A stretch of 64,000 nt of DNA from Temperatibacter marinus (lineage in GTDB: Bacteria > Pseudomonadota > Alphaproteobacteria > Sphingomonadales > Kordiimonadaceae). Position numbers and translations under genes: made by a program. The stretch covers positions 1,426,001 through 1,490,000 of the forward strand of contig NZ_CP123872.1 of assembly GCF_031598375.1 (NCBI RefSeq), written 5' to 3'. The notes under the pieces are model-generated. The model was not told the DNA's origin. It did not search any database and saw only the letters and a list, made by a program, of their open reading frames with translations. Numbering within the stretch: position 1 is the first letter of the stretch; each line of letters begins with the position of its first letter. Of the stretch, positions 46,164-53,820 are shown piece after piece.

Positions 46164-47553
46164 ATTATCATATACTCTTGAGGCTGGCCTTGCAGAATGG
46201 CGTGCAAGCCACATCGATGAAGAGGGGTTTGCTGAGCGCGTAGATTTCTATGCGGAAACCGGTTTATCGGCTGTAGACGTTATCTATGCAGCGCGTGTTA
46301 AAGATGTGAATACTAGCCTTGATATGGCATTTTTTGATCTTGGAAATGGTCAGAGTGGTTGTATGAGCTTGCGCCGTGCCAAACAATTGGTGAAGGGCAA
46401 AGTTGCGAGTATTTCTGATTGTCTGAAAGAAGGGCAACTTATAACAGCACAGGGCATCACGGATGCTTCTTCAATAGACGGTAAGGCTATTAACCTATCT
46501 GCTAAGCCAAGATTGGTGGGTCGCTATGTGGTTTTGGAACTCGCAAAGCCGCGCCTCTTCTTTTCGAAAGATTTACCCCCTCGGTCTCTAAAAGCGCTGT
46601 CCCCTCTCTTAACTGATTTGGCGAATGACTATTCTATTATTGTTAGAACAGCAGCCATGGATATAGCGCCTGAATCTGTACTTGCTGAGGCTCAGTGGCT
46701 GGCTTCTGCCTTCTCAGAAATAGGGACAATGAAAAAGCCGGCCGTTCTATTTTCAATGAGTCCTCTTGAACAAGCTTTATTGCATGCGCCTGAGGATGAG
46801 AGGCCCATTTACATTGAAAATGGCTCTGTCTTGACTGAGGCTCTTGCTCTTTGCGAAAAGCGCTGGCCGGATATGTCTGGGCGCCTCATGAACTGGCAGG
46901 GTGATCAATCGATCGCTGAAGAATTTGGCATTGAAGAGGCCATTGAAGAAGCTCTTGAAGATCGGATCCAATTACCTTCAGGGGGCTGGATTACGATCGA
47001 GCATACAACAGCGTTGACAGTTATAGACGTGAATGTTGGGAGTGCGCTTCAAGGTCGTCCGGCTTCAGAGGCTTTGCTAACAGTGAATATGGAAGCAGCC
47101 TTAGCAAGCCTCTATCACATGAAGTTTCAGGATATTGGCGGCCTAATCGTTATTGATTTCGTCGACATGTCAGCGAAGGGCAGTGCTGCCCAGCTGATTA
47201 ATCTCATAGATGAAACCATGAAAAGTGATCCTGTCCCTATTAAACGATCAGGGTTGTCTCAGTTTGGTTTGATGGAATTTTCCCGGAAGCGAAAAGGCCT
47301 GAATTTGAAAGATCGTATGCTGCAAAAGCGTCAGGCTGTTTTGTCACCGCGTGCCCAGGCCATTCACTTAATTGAAGAGGCAGTGAAAGCCGGTCTTGGT
47401 AAAGAAGCTGGGGATATAATTTTGATGGTTCCCAATCAGACATTGAAATTTCTAGAGGATAATCCTTCTTTAACGAAGGCTTTAGCTGACAAATGTCACC
47501 GATCTGTTAAGTTGAAACAGAATGACAAGGCTTTTGTGAAAATTGGATCGTAG
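46156..47553 (+). CDS. ribonuclease E/G family protein, short form without zinc link
   Basis: 465 aa. A diverged S1-like RNA-binding stretch (YAARVKDVNTSLDMAFFDLGNGQSG) is followed by the RNase E/G core. The two catalytic metal-binding aspartates are conserved in ALTVIDVNVGS and GGLIVIDFVDMS, and RSGLSQFGLMEFSRKRKG matches the family. After that, the CPxC zinc-link motif of RNase E/G is missing, and there is no long acidic scaffold tail, so it is not the degradosome RNase E. Its role may be rRNA/mRNA processing. The start was taken at MTKLSYTLE, which overlaps maf by 8 bp. The zinc protein YacG follows 25 bp later. Confidence 0.85.
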   Translation: MTKLSYTLEAGLAEWRASHIDEEGFAERVDFYAETGLSAVDVIYAARVKDVNTSLDMAFFDLGNGQSGCMSLRRAKQLVKGKVASISDCLKEGQLITAQGITDASSIDGKAINLSAKPRLVGRYVVLELAKPRLFFSKDLPPRSLKALSPLLTDLANDYSIIVRTAAMDIAPESVLAEAQWLASAFSEIGTMKKPAVLFSMSPLEQALLHAPEDERPIYIENGSVLTEALALCEKRWPDMSGRLMNWQGDQSIAEEFGIEEAIEEALEDRIQLPSGGWITIEHTTALTVIDVNVGSALQGRPASEALLTVNMEAALASLYHMKFQDIGGLIVIDFVDMSAKGSAAQLINLIDETMKSDPVPIKRSGLSQFGLMEFSRKRKGLNLKDRMLQKRQAVLSPRAQAIHLIEEAVKAGLGKEAGDIILMVPNQTLKFLEDNPSLTKALADKCHRSVKLKQNDKAFVKIGS

Positions 47554-47578
47554 GAAATCACTATTAAGGATATAAGTC

Positions 47579-47788
47579 ATGGCACACTGTCCAACATGTA
47601 AGAAAGAGACGGTTCAAAAATATCGCCCCTTCTGTTCTAAGCGCTGTGCGGATATTGATTTGGGGCAATGGATGTCTGGCGGGTACGCTTTGCCCTCAGA
47701 AGAGCCTCTTGGAGAGCATGAAGTGGAGCAGGTTATTCAGCATGCTCAAGAAACGCTCATTAACGATGGGAATGATACCCTTCATTAG
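47579..47788 (+). CDS. yacG: DNA gyrase inhibitor YacG
   Basis: 69 aa zinc protein. The four zinc ligands are Cys4, Cys7, Cys19 and Cys23 in CPTC...RPFCSKRC, followed by [16 protein letters not shown]. In E. coli YacG binds GyrB and blocks DNA binding; otherwise the role is little known. It lies between the RNase E/G gene and the S1-type protein. This order is common in alphaproteobacteria. Confidence 0.92.
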   Translation: MAHCPTCKKETVQKYRPFCSKRCADIDLGQWMSGGYALPSEEPLGEHEVEQVIQHAQETLINDGNDTLH

Positions 47789-47797
47789 AAAGGCCTT

Positions 47798-48637
47798 ATG
47801 ATGGCTGAAATCGGAAAAATTAATGCTCTGGAAATTGTCAAGCAAGTTGATTTTGGGCTCTACTTAGATGGAGGCGAAGAAGGGGAGATCCTTCTGCCGA
47901 AGCGCTATATCCCTGATGATTGGGAGATGAATGACATCATCGATGTGTTTATTTATCTGGATAGTGAAGATCGGATCATCGCGACTACAGAACTCCCATT
48001 TGCTGAGGTCGGTGATTGTGCAACCTTGCGAGCAACCAATACGACTAAATTTGGGACTTTTATGAATTGGGGTCTGATGAAGGATCTGTTCGTTCCTTTT
48101 AGTGAACAACGTATTCCTATGATAGCCGGTAAGGAATATACAGTTTACATATATATTGATAATTCAGGTCGTATCGCTGGGAGTAGCAAGTTAGAGCGCT
48201 ATCTTTACGCAGAGGATGACGATGATTTTGAGCCAGGTGAAGAGGTAGATCTTTTAGTCTCTGGGCAGAGTGACCTTGGGTATAAGGCTGTCATTAATGG
48301 AACACATGTTGGATTGATTCATAAAAGTGCGATCTTCCAACGAATTTCGCAAGGCGATCGTTTTAAGGGCTATGTTCAGGACATTAGACCTGACGGTAAA
48401 ATTAACCTGATGCTTAGAAAGCCAGGCCAGCATGAGCGAAAAGATTTAGCAGATATGATTCTTGATCATTTAGAATCGGCAGGTGGTATTTCAACGATTA
48501 CAGATAAATCTAGCCCAGAATTGATCAAAGATGTGTTCGGCACAAGTAAAAGTCACTTTAAACGGGCGATTGGCTTGTTGTATAAAGCAAAAAAGATTAA
48601 ATTAGAGCCTGGAAAAATCATCTTGAACGACGAATAA
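47798..48637 (+). CDS. CvfB/YitL-like S1 RNA-binding protein
   Basis: 279 aa. Three S1-like OB repeats (residues about 5-60, 65-130, 145-215) with VDFGLYLDGGEEGEILLPKRYIP in the first, NTTKFGTFMNWGLMKDLFVPFSEQ in the second and GYKAVINGTHVGLIHKSAIF in the third. A C-terminal winged-helix follows (FGTSKSHFKRAIGLLYKAKKIKL). This layout is that of CvfB/YitL, which bind RNA and affect virulence gene expression in staphylococci; here the function is unproven. Either of the two adjacent ATG codons could be used. Confidence 0.85.
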   Translation: MMAEIGKINALEIVKQVDFGLYLDGGEEGEILLPKRYIPDDWEMNDIIDVFIYLDSEDRIIATTELPFAEVGDCATLRATNTTKFGTFMNWGLMKDLFVPFSEQRIPMIAGKEYTVYIYIDNSGRIAGSSKLERYLYAEDDDDFEPGEEVDLLVSGQSDLGYKAVINGTHVGLIHKSAIFQRISQGDRFKGYVQDIRPDGKINLMLRKPGQHERKDLADMILDHLESAGGISTITDKSSPELIKDVFGTSKSHFKRAIGLLYKAKKIKLEPGKIILNDE

Positions 48638-48680
48638 TCTGAAAAAATTAAAAAAAATGACGACGGAGTTGATTCAGGGC

Positions 48681-48709
48681 TAGACAGGCTTAAGAATATT
48701 GCCTATAAG
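48681..48709 (+). promoter_or_regulatory. promoter of tRNA-Phe
   Basis: TAGACA (48681-48686), 17-bp spacer, TATAAG (48704-48709), then a GC-rich CCCCG discriminator as in stringently controlled tRNA promoters. A weaker overlapping set (TTGATT, 48669) is also present. Confidence 0.55.
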
Positions 48710-48749
48710 CCCCGTCAGCGCCTCAATGAGGCCCCCTATCATTACCCAT

Positions 48750-48824
48750 GCCCGGGTAGCTCAGGGGTAGAGCAGCGGATTGAAAATCCGCGTGTCGGTG
48801 GTTCAAATCCGCCCCCGGGCACCA
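48750..48824 (+). tRNA. tRNA-Phe (anticodon GAA)
   Basis: Complete cloverleaf: acceptor GCCCGGG/CCCGGGC, D arm GCTC-AGGGGTA-GAGC, anticodon stem GCGGA/TCCGC with loop TTGAAAA (GAA), T arm GGTGG-TTCAAAT-CCGCC. Encoded CCA. It reads TTC and TTT. A terminator follows directly. Confidence 0.98.
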
Positions 48825-48832
48825 TTAAAAAC

Positions 48833-48858
48833 GCCGTCCTTTAAGGGCGGCTTTTTTT
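48833..48858 (+). terminator. terminator after tRNA-Phe
   Basis: GCCGTCC - TTTAA - GGGCGGC with a seven-pair stem (one G-U) and a following run of seven T. It starts 9 bp after the tRNA. Confidence 0.85.
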
Positions 48859-49049
48859 ATGTTTCGATTATAGTATCTGCCCTTGCCGGTGCGGTGAAGG
48901 GATATGACATGGGTGGATATACCCCGAGGGTAAAGTCAACTGGGGCCTCCTCTCTTTAAGTGCTGTATTAGCCAGTATGTTGCCCGTTTCTTCCTTGCTG
49001 CAATTTCACGTAAAATAGTTATGGCATCAGTCGATGCTCTAATGACACA

Positions 49050-49655
49050 CTAATAGGTCTTACTTTGCGTGCTCAGCGAAATGAAAAAGCGAAGAAGTCG
49101 ATTTAAAAATAGATATCCGATCCCACTGAAGATGATCGCCGCGAGTGAAAAATAGGAAGCCAGAAATTGGGTGGCGTCTGGTTGTGCTGAGAAGGAAAAA
49201 GAGAGACTGCCGCTCTCATGCAACCAGATTCCAACGCCTGGATCAAAAAGATGAGCAATGGCCATTACGAAGAGCATGATGCAGGTGAAATATCCGAAAC
49301 CTAAAATACAGGTCCCAAGGATATGAACGAGACCTTTTGAGGCTGTCTTTTTAAGGCTGCTTATGACGGCAAAAGGGTTACCTTTGGTTAGACTTGAATG
49401 TAGAAGAAGATCCTCAACTAAAGGCGTGAGAGTGTCATCAAGAGAGCCCAGTCTTTCAATAGCATTTAAATATCTCTCTTCTTCAAGATCTGCAGGATCA
49501 TTTAAGGCGCTCTCGTAAAGATGGCTTAAGAGTTCCTGCGACACTTCTTCCTGCTCAGAGGGAGACAAGTCCTTGAGTTTATGATCTAGCTCTCGCTTGA
49601 AATTATCCCAAACCTTTTGAGCAAGCTTACTTTCTATTGGAAAATCTAACGTCAT
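49050..49655 (-). CDS. HAAS-domain membrane protein, partner of PadR
   Basis: 201 aa. Residues about 15-70 form a helical, acidic region (FKRELDHKLKDLSPSEQEEVSQELLSHLYE) typical of the HAAS/DUF1700 signalling domain. Three membrane segments follow (about 107-135, 164-177 and 180-193). The 4-bp overlap with the upstream padR gene (ATGA) and the PadR-HAAS pairing is a recurring bacterial module in which the membrane protein is thought to sense the envelope and act with PadR. The signal sensed is unknown. Confidence 0.75.
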   Translation of the reverse strand: MTLDFPIESKLAQKVWDNFKRELDHKLKDLSPSEQEEVSQELLSHLYESALNDPADLEEERYLNAIERLGSLDDTLTPLVEDLLLHSSLTKGNPFAVISSLKKTASKGLVHILGTCILGFGYFTCIMLFVMAIAHLFDPGVGIWLHESGSLSFSFSAQPDATQFLASYFSLAAIIFSGIGYLFLNRLLRFFISLSTQSKTY

Positions 49656-50002
49656 CCTGAATTCACCATCTTTAAAACTGAGCTGTGGGTTTCAGTCCAG
49701 TATGTCTTCATTTTTTCTAATGTCTCTCTGCCCATCGGTGTAATTTGATAATATTTCCGCGGGGGACCGCTTGCTTCTGTCTGCCATTCTGTTTCAACGA
49801 GCCCATCGCGTTTCAGCCTATTTAAGAGCGGATATAAAGTCCCCTCAGCCAAATTGATTGATGTCAGCTTTTTTATTTCGATTGCCATCTCGTATCCATA
49901 GAGAGGGTCATGCTGAAGTTTCATCAAAATAAGAAACTCGAGCAAGCCTTTTTTAAATTGGGGTATCCAGCGCTCGATCACTTGATCGGAAGTCGTTTCC
50001 AT
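49652..50002 (-). CDS. PadR-family transcriptional regulator
   Basis: 116 aa, a short PadR of the two-helix C-terminal type. The winged HTH spans KKGLLEFLILMKLQHDPLYGYEMAIEIKKL to NRLKRDGLVETEW. The start at METTSDQVIERW has GGAAG five bases upstream; a longer reading starting at 50059 has no ribosome-binding site. It is followed with a 4-bp overlap by the HAAS-domain gene and is divergent from the exported hydrolase. A 31-bp inverted repeat lies between them. Confidence 0.88.
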   Translation of the reverse strand: METTSDQVIERWIPQFKKGLLEFLILMKLQHDPLYGYEMAIEIKKLTSINLAEGTLYPLLNRLKRDGLVETEWQTEASGPPRKYYQITPMGRETLEKMKTYWTETHSSVLKMVNSG

Positions 50003-50089
50003 AGGGTCTTCCACGTCTTTGCAGGCTTCTTCTTTTAGAAGAAAAGATGAATAATTCATTACATGGTATTGCTATGTAGTCAAGCTTCA

Positions 50090-50120
50090 ACTATATACAT
50101 AGCATAACGATGTATATAGT
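50090..50120. promoter_or_regulatory. inverted repeat between padR and the hydrolase gene
   Basis: ACTATATACAT - AGCATAACG - ATGTATATAGT: perfect 11-bp arms around a 9-bp spacer. It lies about 90 bp upstream of padR and 34 bp upstream of the divergent hydrolase gene. PadR dimers bind inverted repeats of this size, so it is a likely operator for both genes. Confidence 0.7.
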
Positions 50121-50154
50121 ATAACCTAATCCATAAGACACAAGGGTAGAACCA

Positions 50155-51573
50155 ATGTTAAAACTACTTATAAAAAACCTTCTCATAGTATCTCTGATGC
50201 TCATGGCTTTAACTGGGATGGTTAAGGCAGGGGATAGCCTTGCCGCTTACAAAGGGGCTTGGTATGGGAAAATGCAAATTCCAAATGGCCCAGAATTAAG
50301 GATTGGTGTTGAGATATTTCAAAAGGCCGATCGAAGCTGGGGCGGTAATGTTGCAAGCTTAGATCAAGGAGCACGCTATATTCCGGTCAGTCATGTCACT
50401 TATGAATCTCGCGAAATAACGATTAAGCTTGCAGGGGTTCCGGTCTCGATAAAAGGGACAGGAAACGAAGACTATACAAAAATTACGGCAGAGTTCATTC
50501 AGGGCGGATCGGCCTTTGCGTTGACTTTGGATAAAGTAGAGGCTTTGCCCGATATCGAACGACCTCAAACACCCAAAAATCCTGTTTCATACACAGTACA
50601 GGAAGTCAGTATAGCGAATAAAAAGGACAATGTCTGGCTTGCTGGAACTTTGACACTCCCAGAAAAGAAAGGACCCTTTCCGGCTGTTCTTCTGATCCCT
50701 GGATCAGGCCCAAACCAGCGTGACTCGTATTTTAGCGGGCATCGAAGCTTCAAGGTCATAGCTGATTATTTATCTCTACAAGGCTTTGCCGTTCTGCGCA
50801 TGGATAAACGAGGGGTTTTTAAATCCACCGGCGACTTTAGAACGGCAGACATAGAGGATTTTGTTGCCGATGGTCAGGCTGCCCTCGACTATTTGAAAAC
50901 TCATCAGGATGTAAAGAAAGAGGCTCTGCATATCATTGGCCATAGTGAAGGCAGTTTGATCGCTGCAAAATTGGCCGCCACTTCAGGTCTTGTTTCCCTT
51001 GTCTCAATGGGCGGTCCGGGTATGTCGATATATGATATTTTAGTCCTACAAGATCAGACTGAACCCGCGGCTAAAGGGGCTCCAGCGCATGCACTTCCCT
51101 ATTTGAAGGCTTTTAGTGAGAAATTTTACGACCTTGTTCTGACGACTCAGTCAGAAGAAGAAAGATTGAAACTATTGCTTAATTTATACAATTCCCTTGA
51201 AGGGGAAGAAAAGGCGGTCATTAACACATGGGTTAAGAGAACAGGAACACTAAATCCACAAAACGCAGCGCAAGAGACTTTCCGAAATTTTCTAAAAGGA
51301 AACCCGTTGTTAGATTGGGCAAAAGTTAAAAAGCCTGTTTTGATCATGAACGGATCCAAAGATTCACAGGTTCCTGCTAAGGAGAATGTGGAAGGGATTT
51401 ATAAGGTGTTAGGCGGCGCAAAATACGGCGCTGTAAAGCGAATATTTCCAGACTTAAACCATATGTTCCAGACAGCAAAAACAGGCGATACCAATGAATA
51501 CGGCGAGATTGACGAAACCATTAGCCCTCAAGTATTGATTGCTCTGTCCAGCTGGCTAACTCACCATCAATAA
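50155..51573 (+). CDS. exported alpha/beta hydrolase
   Basis: 472 aa. A signal peptide (to about residue 25, VKAGD) is followed by a beta-rich N-terminal domain (residues 30-135, YKGAWYGKMQIPNG, LRIGVEIFQ). An alpha/beta-hydrolase domain follows with VLLIPGSGPNQRDS, the nucleophile Ser264 in IGHSEGSLIAAKLA, a probable acid in NGSKDSQVP and His in DLNHMFQTA. The layout resembles exported serine peptidases/esterases of the DUF3887 or S9-like hydrolase type; the substrate is unknown. Its promoter region contains the PadR-type inverted repeat, so it may be repressed by PadR. A terminator follows. Confidence 0.87.
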   Translation: MLKLLIKNLLIVSLMLMALTGMVKAGDSLAAYKGAWYGKMQIPNGPELRIGVEIFQKADRSWGGNVASLDQGARYIPVSHVTYESREITIKLAGVPVSIKGTGNEDYTKITAEFIQGGSAFALTLDKVEALPDIERPQTPKNPVSYTVQEVSIANKKDNVWLAGTLTLPEKKGPFPAVLLIPGSGPNQRDSYFSGHRSFKVIADYLSLQGFAVLRMDKRGVFKSTGDFRTADIEDFVADGQAALDYLKTHQDVKKEALHIIGHSEGSLIAAKLAATSGLVSLVSMGGPGMSIYDILVLQDQTEPAAKGAPAHALPYLKAFSEKFYDLVLTTQSEEERLKLLLNLYNSLEGEEKAVINTWVKRTGTLNPQNAAQETFRNFLKGNPLLDWAKVKKPVLIMNGSKDSQVPAKENVEGIYKVLGGAKYGAVKRIFPDLNHMFQTAKTGDTNEYGEIDETISPQVLIALSSWLTHHQ

Positions 51574-51631
51574 AGGCTGCTCTCGTCTTAATCTCTGAAT
51601 GAGTTGTCGACAAACACCGAATGTTATAAAG

Positions 51632-51660
51632 GAAAGCGACCAAAGTCAGTCGCTTTCTTT
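51632..51660 (+). terminator. terminator after the hydrolase gene
   Basis: GAAAGCGAC - CAAAGTCA - GTCGCTTTC with a perfect 9-bp stem followed by TTT. It lies 58 bp after the stop codon. Confidence 0.7.
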
Positions 51661-51790
51661 GAGTTTGCGTGAATATAGAATGTATTTAAGGGATACTCTT
51701 CACGGGCGGTGGAAAAGATGGCGGCGCTCTAAAATGGAAGCTTTAGGCGACACGTCTACGTCTGGTAAGCAGTAGTTTGCTCTGCGACGA

Positions 51791-52933
51791 TCAGGCTGTA
51801 TCATTAAAGTTAGATATCGCCCCAAAGAGGATTGTTAAAGCTTCCCTGTCTTCTAAGGAAATTTCAGGACGCCAAATTTCAAAAAGCAAAATTGTACGAT
51901 CAGCTGTGCCGCGATTCCATGCTTCATGCTCAATACTATCGTCAAAAAAGAACATTTTTCCAGTTTCCCAACTCCGGGTTTCAGCACCAACTCTTAGTGC
52001 ACAGCCTTCTGGAACAATCAGAGGCAAGTGACAGATCAAGCGTGTATTCAGCGCCCCGTGGTGGGGCTTAATATGCGTGTCAGGCTTTAGCCGTGAGAAG
52101 AGTGCCATCGGTGCACGGTCTGTGATTAAGGGCATGTCCACAGCTTCCAGCGCCTTCATCGCACTTGGTACTTTGTCTGCAAGAGCATCCTGTCTTTCGC
52201 CGCTTTTCCATAAATATCCAGCCCCCCAACTTGGATCGTCGAGGAGAGGGTTATTGGGTGAGGGACGTCCAGGTTGCCCTTGAACATAGGGCTCAAAGCT
52301 ATTTGCGTTTCCAATGATATCAGATAACTCATCAACGATGGCCTCCGTATAACTTTCTACTTCTTCTACCCAGTCAAATTCTTTGCGTTCAAACCAGGCT
52401 CTATGCGGAAGGCCAGGAAAGAAAAACATATTGGGTTGCTGAAGGAAAAGTTCGCTTTGGCCTGTTAAAAGAGTAAAGGCTTCCTGAACCTGGGGGCTTG
52501 TTTTTGCGAGGTCTATTCCTGATTTTGAGAGGTGATCCAAAACATGATTGCTGTAAACATCTTTGCCTTCTTTTAGATAGTCCTGTGCACGGCTTATCCA
52601 GTTGATAACAGCTTGAGGAGGATTAGGCATTTGAGCAACAGTACCAAGACCTAGCTGATAAAATGATTCTGCCGCGCGGCGGTCATCTTGTTTACGCTTG
52701 AGTTCAGCCAGTGCTGAGATGGCCCCGAGATCGCTCCTTTGCTCTTTTAAGCGGTGCATTAAAGCATCTTCTTCTTCGATATGATGGCCGCTACTATTAC
52801 ACAGTTTGGCTATAACCATCCAAGGAGGAGTTCCGCCAAATGCGGCAAGGTCCTTCGCAAGCGAAAGTGCTTCCCTTCCAGCTCCTTTGTTCAGACAATT
52901 TTGCAGTTCCTGTTGAATAGATTGGTGCGACAC
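51791..52933 (-). CDS. aspartyl/asparaginyl beta-hydroxylase family protein
   Basis: 380 aa. The N-terminal half is helical and TPR-like (LAAFGGTPPWMVIAKLC, EDALMHRLKEQ, ESFYQLGLGTVAQM). From about residue 190 comes the Asp/Asn beta-hydroxylase domain (PF05118): HIKPHHGALNTRLICHLPLIVPEG gives the first iron His and an Arg for oxoglutarate, and FFFDDSIEHEAWNRGTADRTILLFEIWRPE has the second His. It is a non-heme Fe(II)/2-oxoglutarate oxygenase of the BHD type; the protein or small-molecule target is unknown. The start is GTG at 52933 and the gene stands alone. Confidence 0.85.
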   Translation of the reverse strand: MSHQSIQQELQNCLNKGAGREALSLAKDLAAFGGTPPWMVIAKLCNSSGHHIEEEDALMHRLKEQRSDLGAISALAELKRKQDDRRAAESFYQLGLGTVAQMPNPPQAVINWISRAQDYLKEGKDVYSNHVLDHLSKSGIDLAKTSPQVQEAFTLLTGQSELFLQQPNMFFFPGLPHRAWFERKEFDWVEEVESYTEAIVDELSDIIGNANSFEPYVQGQPGRPSPNNPLLDDPSWGAGYLWKSGERQDALADKVPSAMKALEAVDMPLITDRAPMALFSRLKPDTHIKPHHGALNTRLICHLPLIVPEGCALRVGAETRSWETGKMFFFDDSIEHEAWNRGTADRTILLFEIWRPEISLEDREALTILFGAISNFNDTA

Positions 52934-53191
52934 AAAAATCTTCTTTCTCTTTTAACCTGTTTTATAGCCTGACAGGCATCATCAATGGACCAGCCAGTCT
53001 TAATCAACAGAACTGCGAGTGTCTAGTCTAAAGACTGCCCTAATGTCATGAGACGGGGAGGTGGCTGCTTAAAATGAGCTGGTTAGGCGGCAGCGGTACC
53101 CAAGCTGAAATACAGCATCAATTTTGGGGTGTTTTAGAGAGAATACATTGGTGATTTAGGAGGTTCCGAAGGGCGTTGTGGAAGATAGTAC

Positions 53192-53220
53192 TTGATTAAT
53201 CGTGCCTCAGAAGGCATATT
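53192..53220 (+). promoter_or_regulatory. promoter of the padR-membrane protein operon
   Basis: TTGATT (53192-53197), 17-bp spacer, CATATT (53215-53220), overlapping the palindrome at its right end. Confidence 0.55.
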
Positions 53221-53240
53221 TAGTACGAAACGTACTAAAT
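53218..53240. promoter_or_regulatory. perfect palindromic operator before padR
   Basis: ATTTAGTACG - AAA - CGTACTAAAT: perfect 10-bp arms with a 3-bp centre. It overlaps the -10 element and ends 12 bp before the padR start, so binding should block transcription. Autoregulation by PadR is the natural inference. Confidence 0.78.
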
Positions 53241-53252
53241 TGGAGTCAGGAA

Positions 53253-53804
53253 GTGAATGGACAGAAAATTTCAGATTTGGGGTATGGTATTCTGGGTCTG
53301 TTGGCGAATAATCCCATGTCTGGTTATGCGGTCAGGCAGCTATTCGCCACAACAGCGCTGAGTGTTTATTCCAGTAGTCCCGGTAGTATTTATCCGGCGT
53401 TAAATAAACTGCAACGCCTGGGCATGATCCATCAGGTGCCGCAACCTGATAGTGCTTCTAATAATAAGAAAATGTATGTTTTGACCGAAAAAGGAGAGCA
53501 GGCTCTCATGGATTGGTTTGCCTTTCCACAGCTTGAATCTCATGAAATTGGAAAATGTTTGCAAAGCCTCATGCTGAGATTTTCCATGATGGGACGCCAT
53601 GTCACTCAAGCTCATTTGAAGGATTTCTTAAAAAAGATGATTGATCATTTGACGCACTGGCATGGTTTTCTTGAAACAAGTCATCAGGCTATGGGACCTG
53701 AGGTTCATTTTACAGGCCGATATGCATTAAAAGCAGGCGTTATGCAAGCCGCCAGTGACTTGGAGTGGGCGCGATCAACGCTTGCCGATTTATACAAACA
53801 ATAA
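53253..53804 (+). CDS. PadR-family transcriptional regulator (long form)
   Basis: 183 aa from the chosen GTG (NGQKISDLGYGILGLLANNPMSGYAVRQLF). The winged HTH occupies about residues 5-85, with SIYPALNKLQRLGMI as recognition helix and wing. The C-terminal about 90 residues form the helical PadR C-terminal domain (Vir_act_alpha_C-like). I moved the start from 53202 to 53253 because the region between contains a promoter and a perfect palindrome, and GGAG lies 8 bases upstream of 53253. It is followed 16 bp later by a membrane-protein gene, so that is its probable target. Confidence 0.85.
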   Translation: MNGQKISDLGYGILGLLANNPMSGYAVRQLFATTALSVYSSSPGSIYPALNKLQRLGMIHQVPQPDSASNNKKMYVLTEKGEQALMDWFAFPQLESHEIGKCLQSLMLRFSMMGRHVTQAHLKDFLKKMIDHLTHWHGFLETSHQAMGPEVHFTGRYALKAGVMQAASDLEWARSTLADLYKQ

Positions 53805-53820
53805 GAAAAGGAAATTGAAA

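Larger units (their letters stand above)
52934..53252. other. regulatory interval between the hydroxylase and the second PadR gene
   Basis: About 320 bp with no supported gene. The left half serves the divergent hydroxylase (GTG start) and holds no clear structure. The right half has a promoter (53192) and a 23-bp palindrome (53218). An open reading upstream of 53253 would need a GTG at 53202 that sits inside this promoter, so it is not used. Confidence 0.6.

Noticed and set aside
48750-48824. tRNA-Phe as an integration site for the PadR region
   Set aside because: No integrase and no repeated copy of the tRNA 3' end was seen downstream; the genes after it look ordinary.
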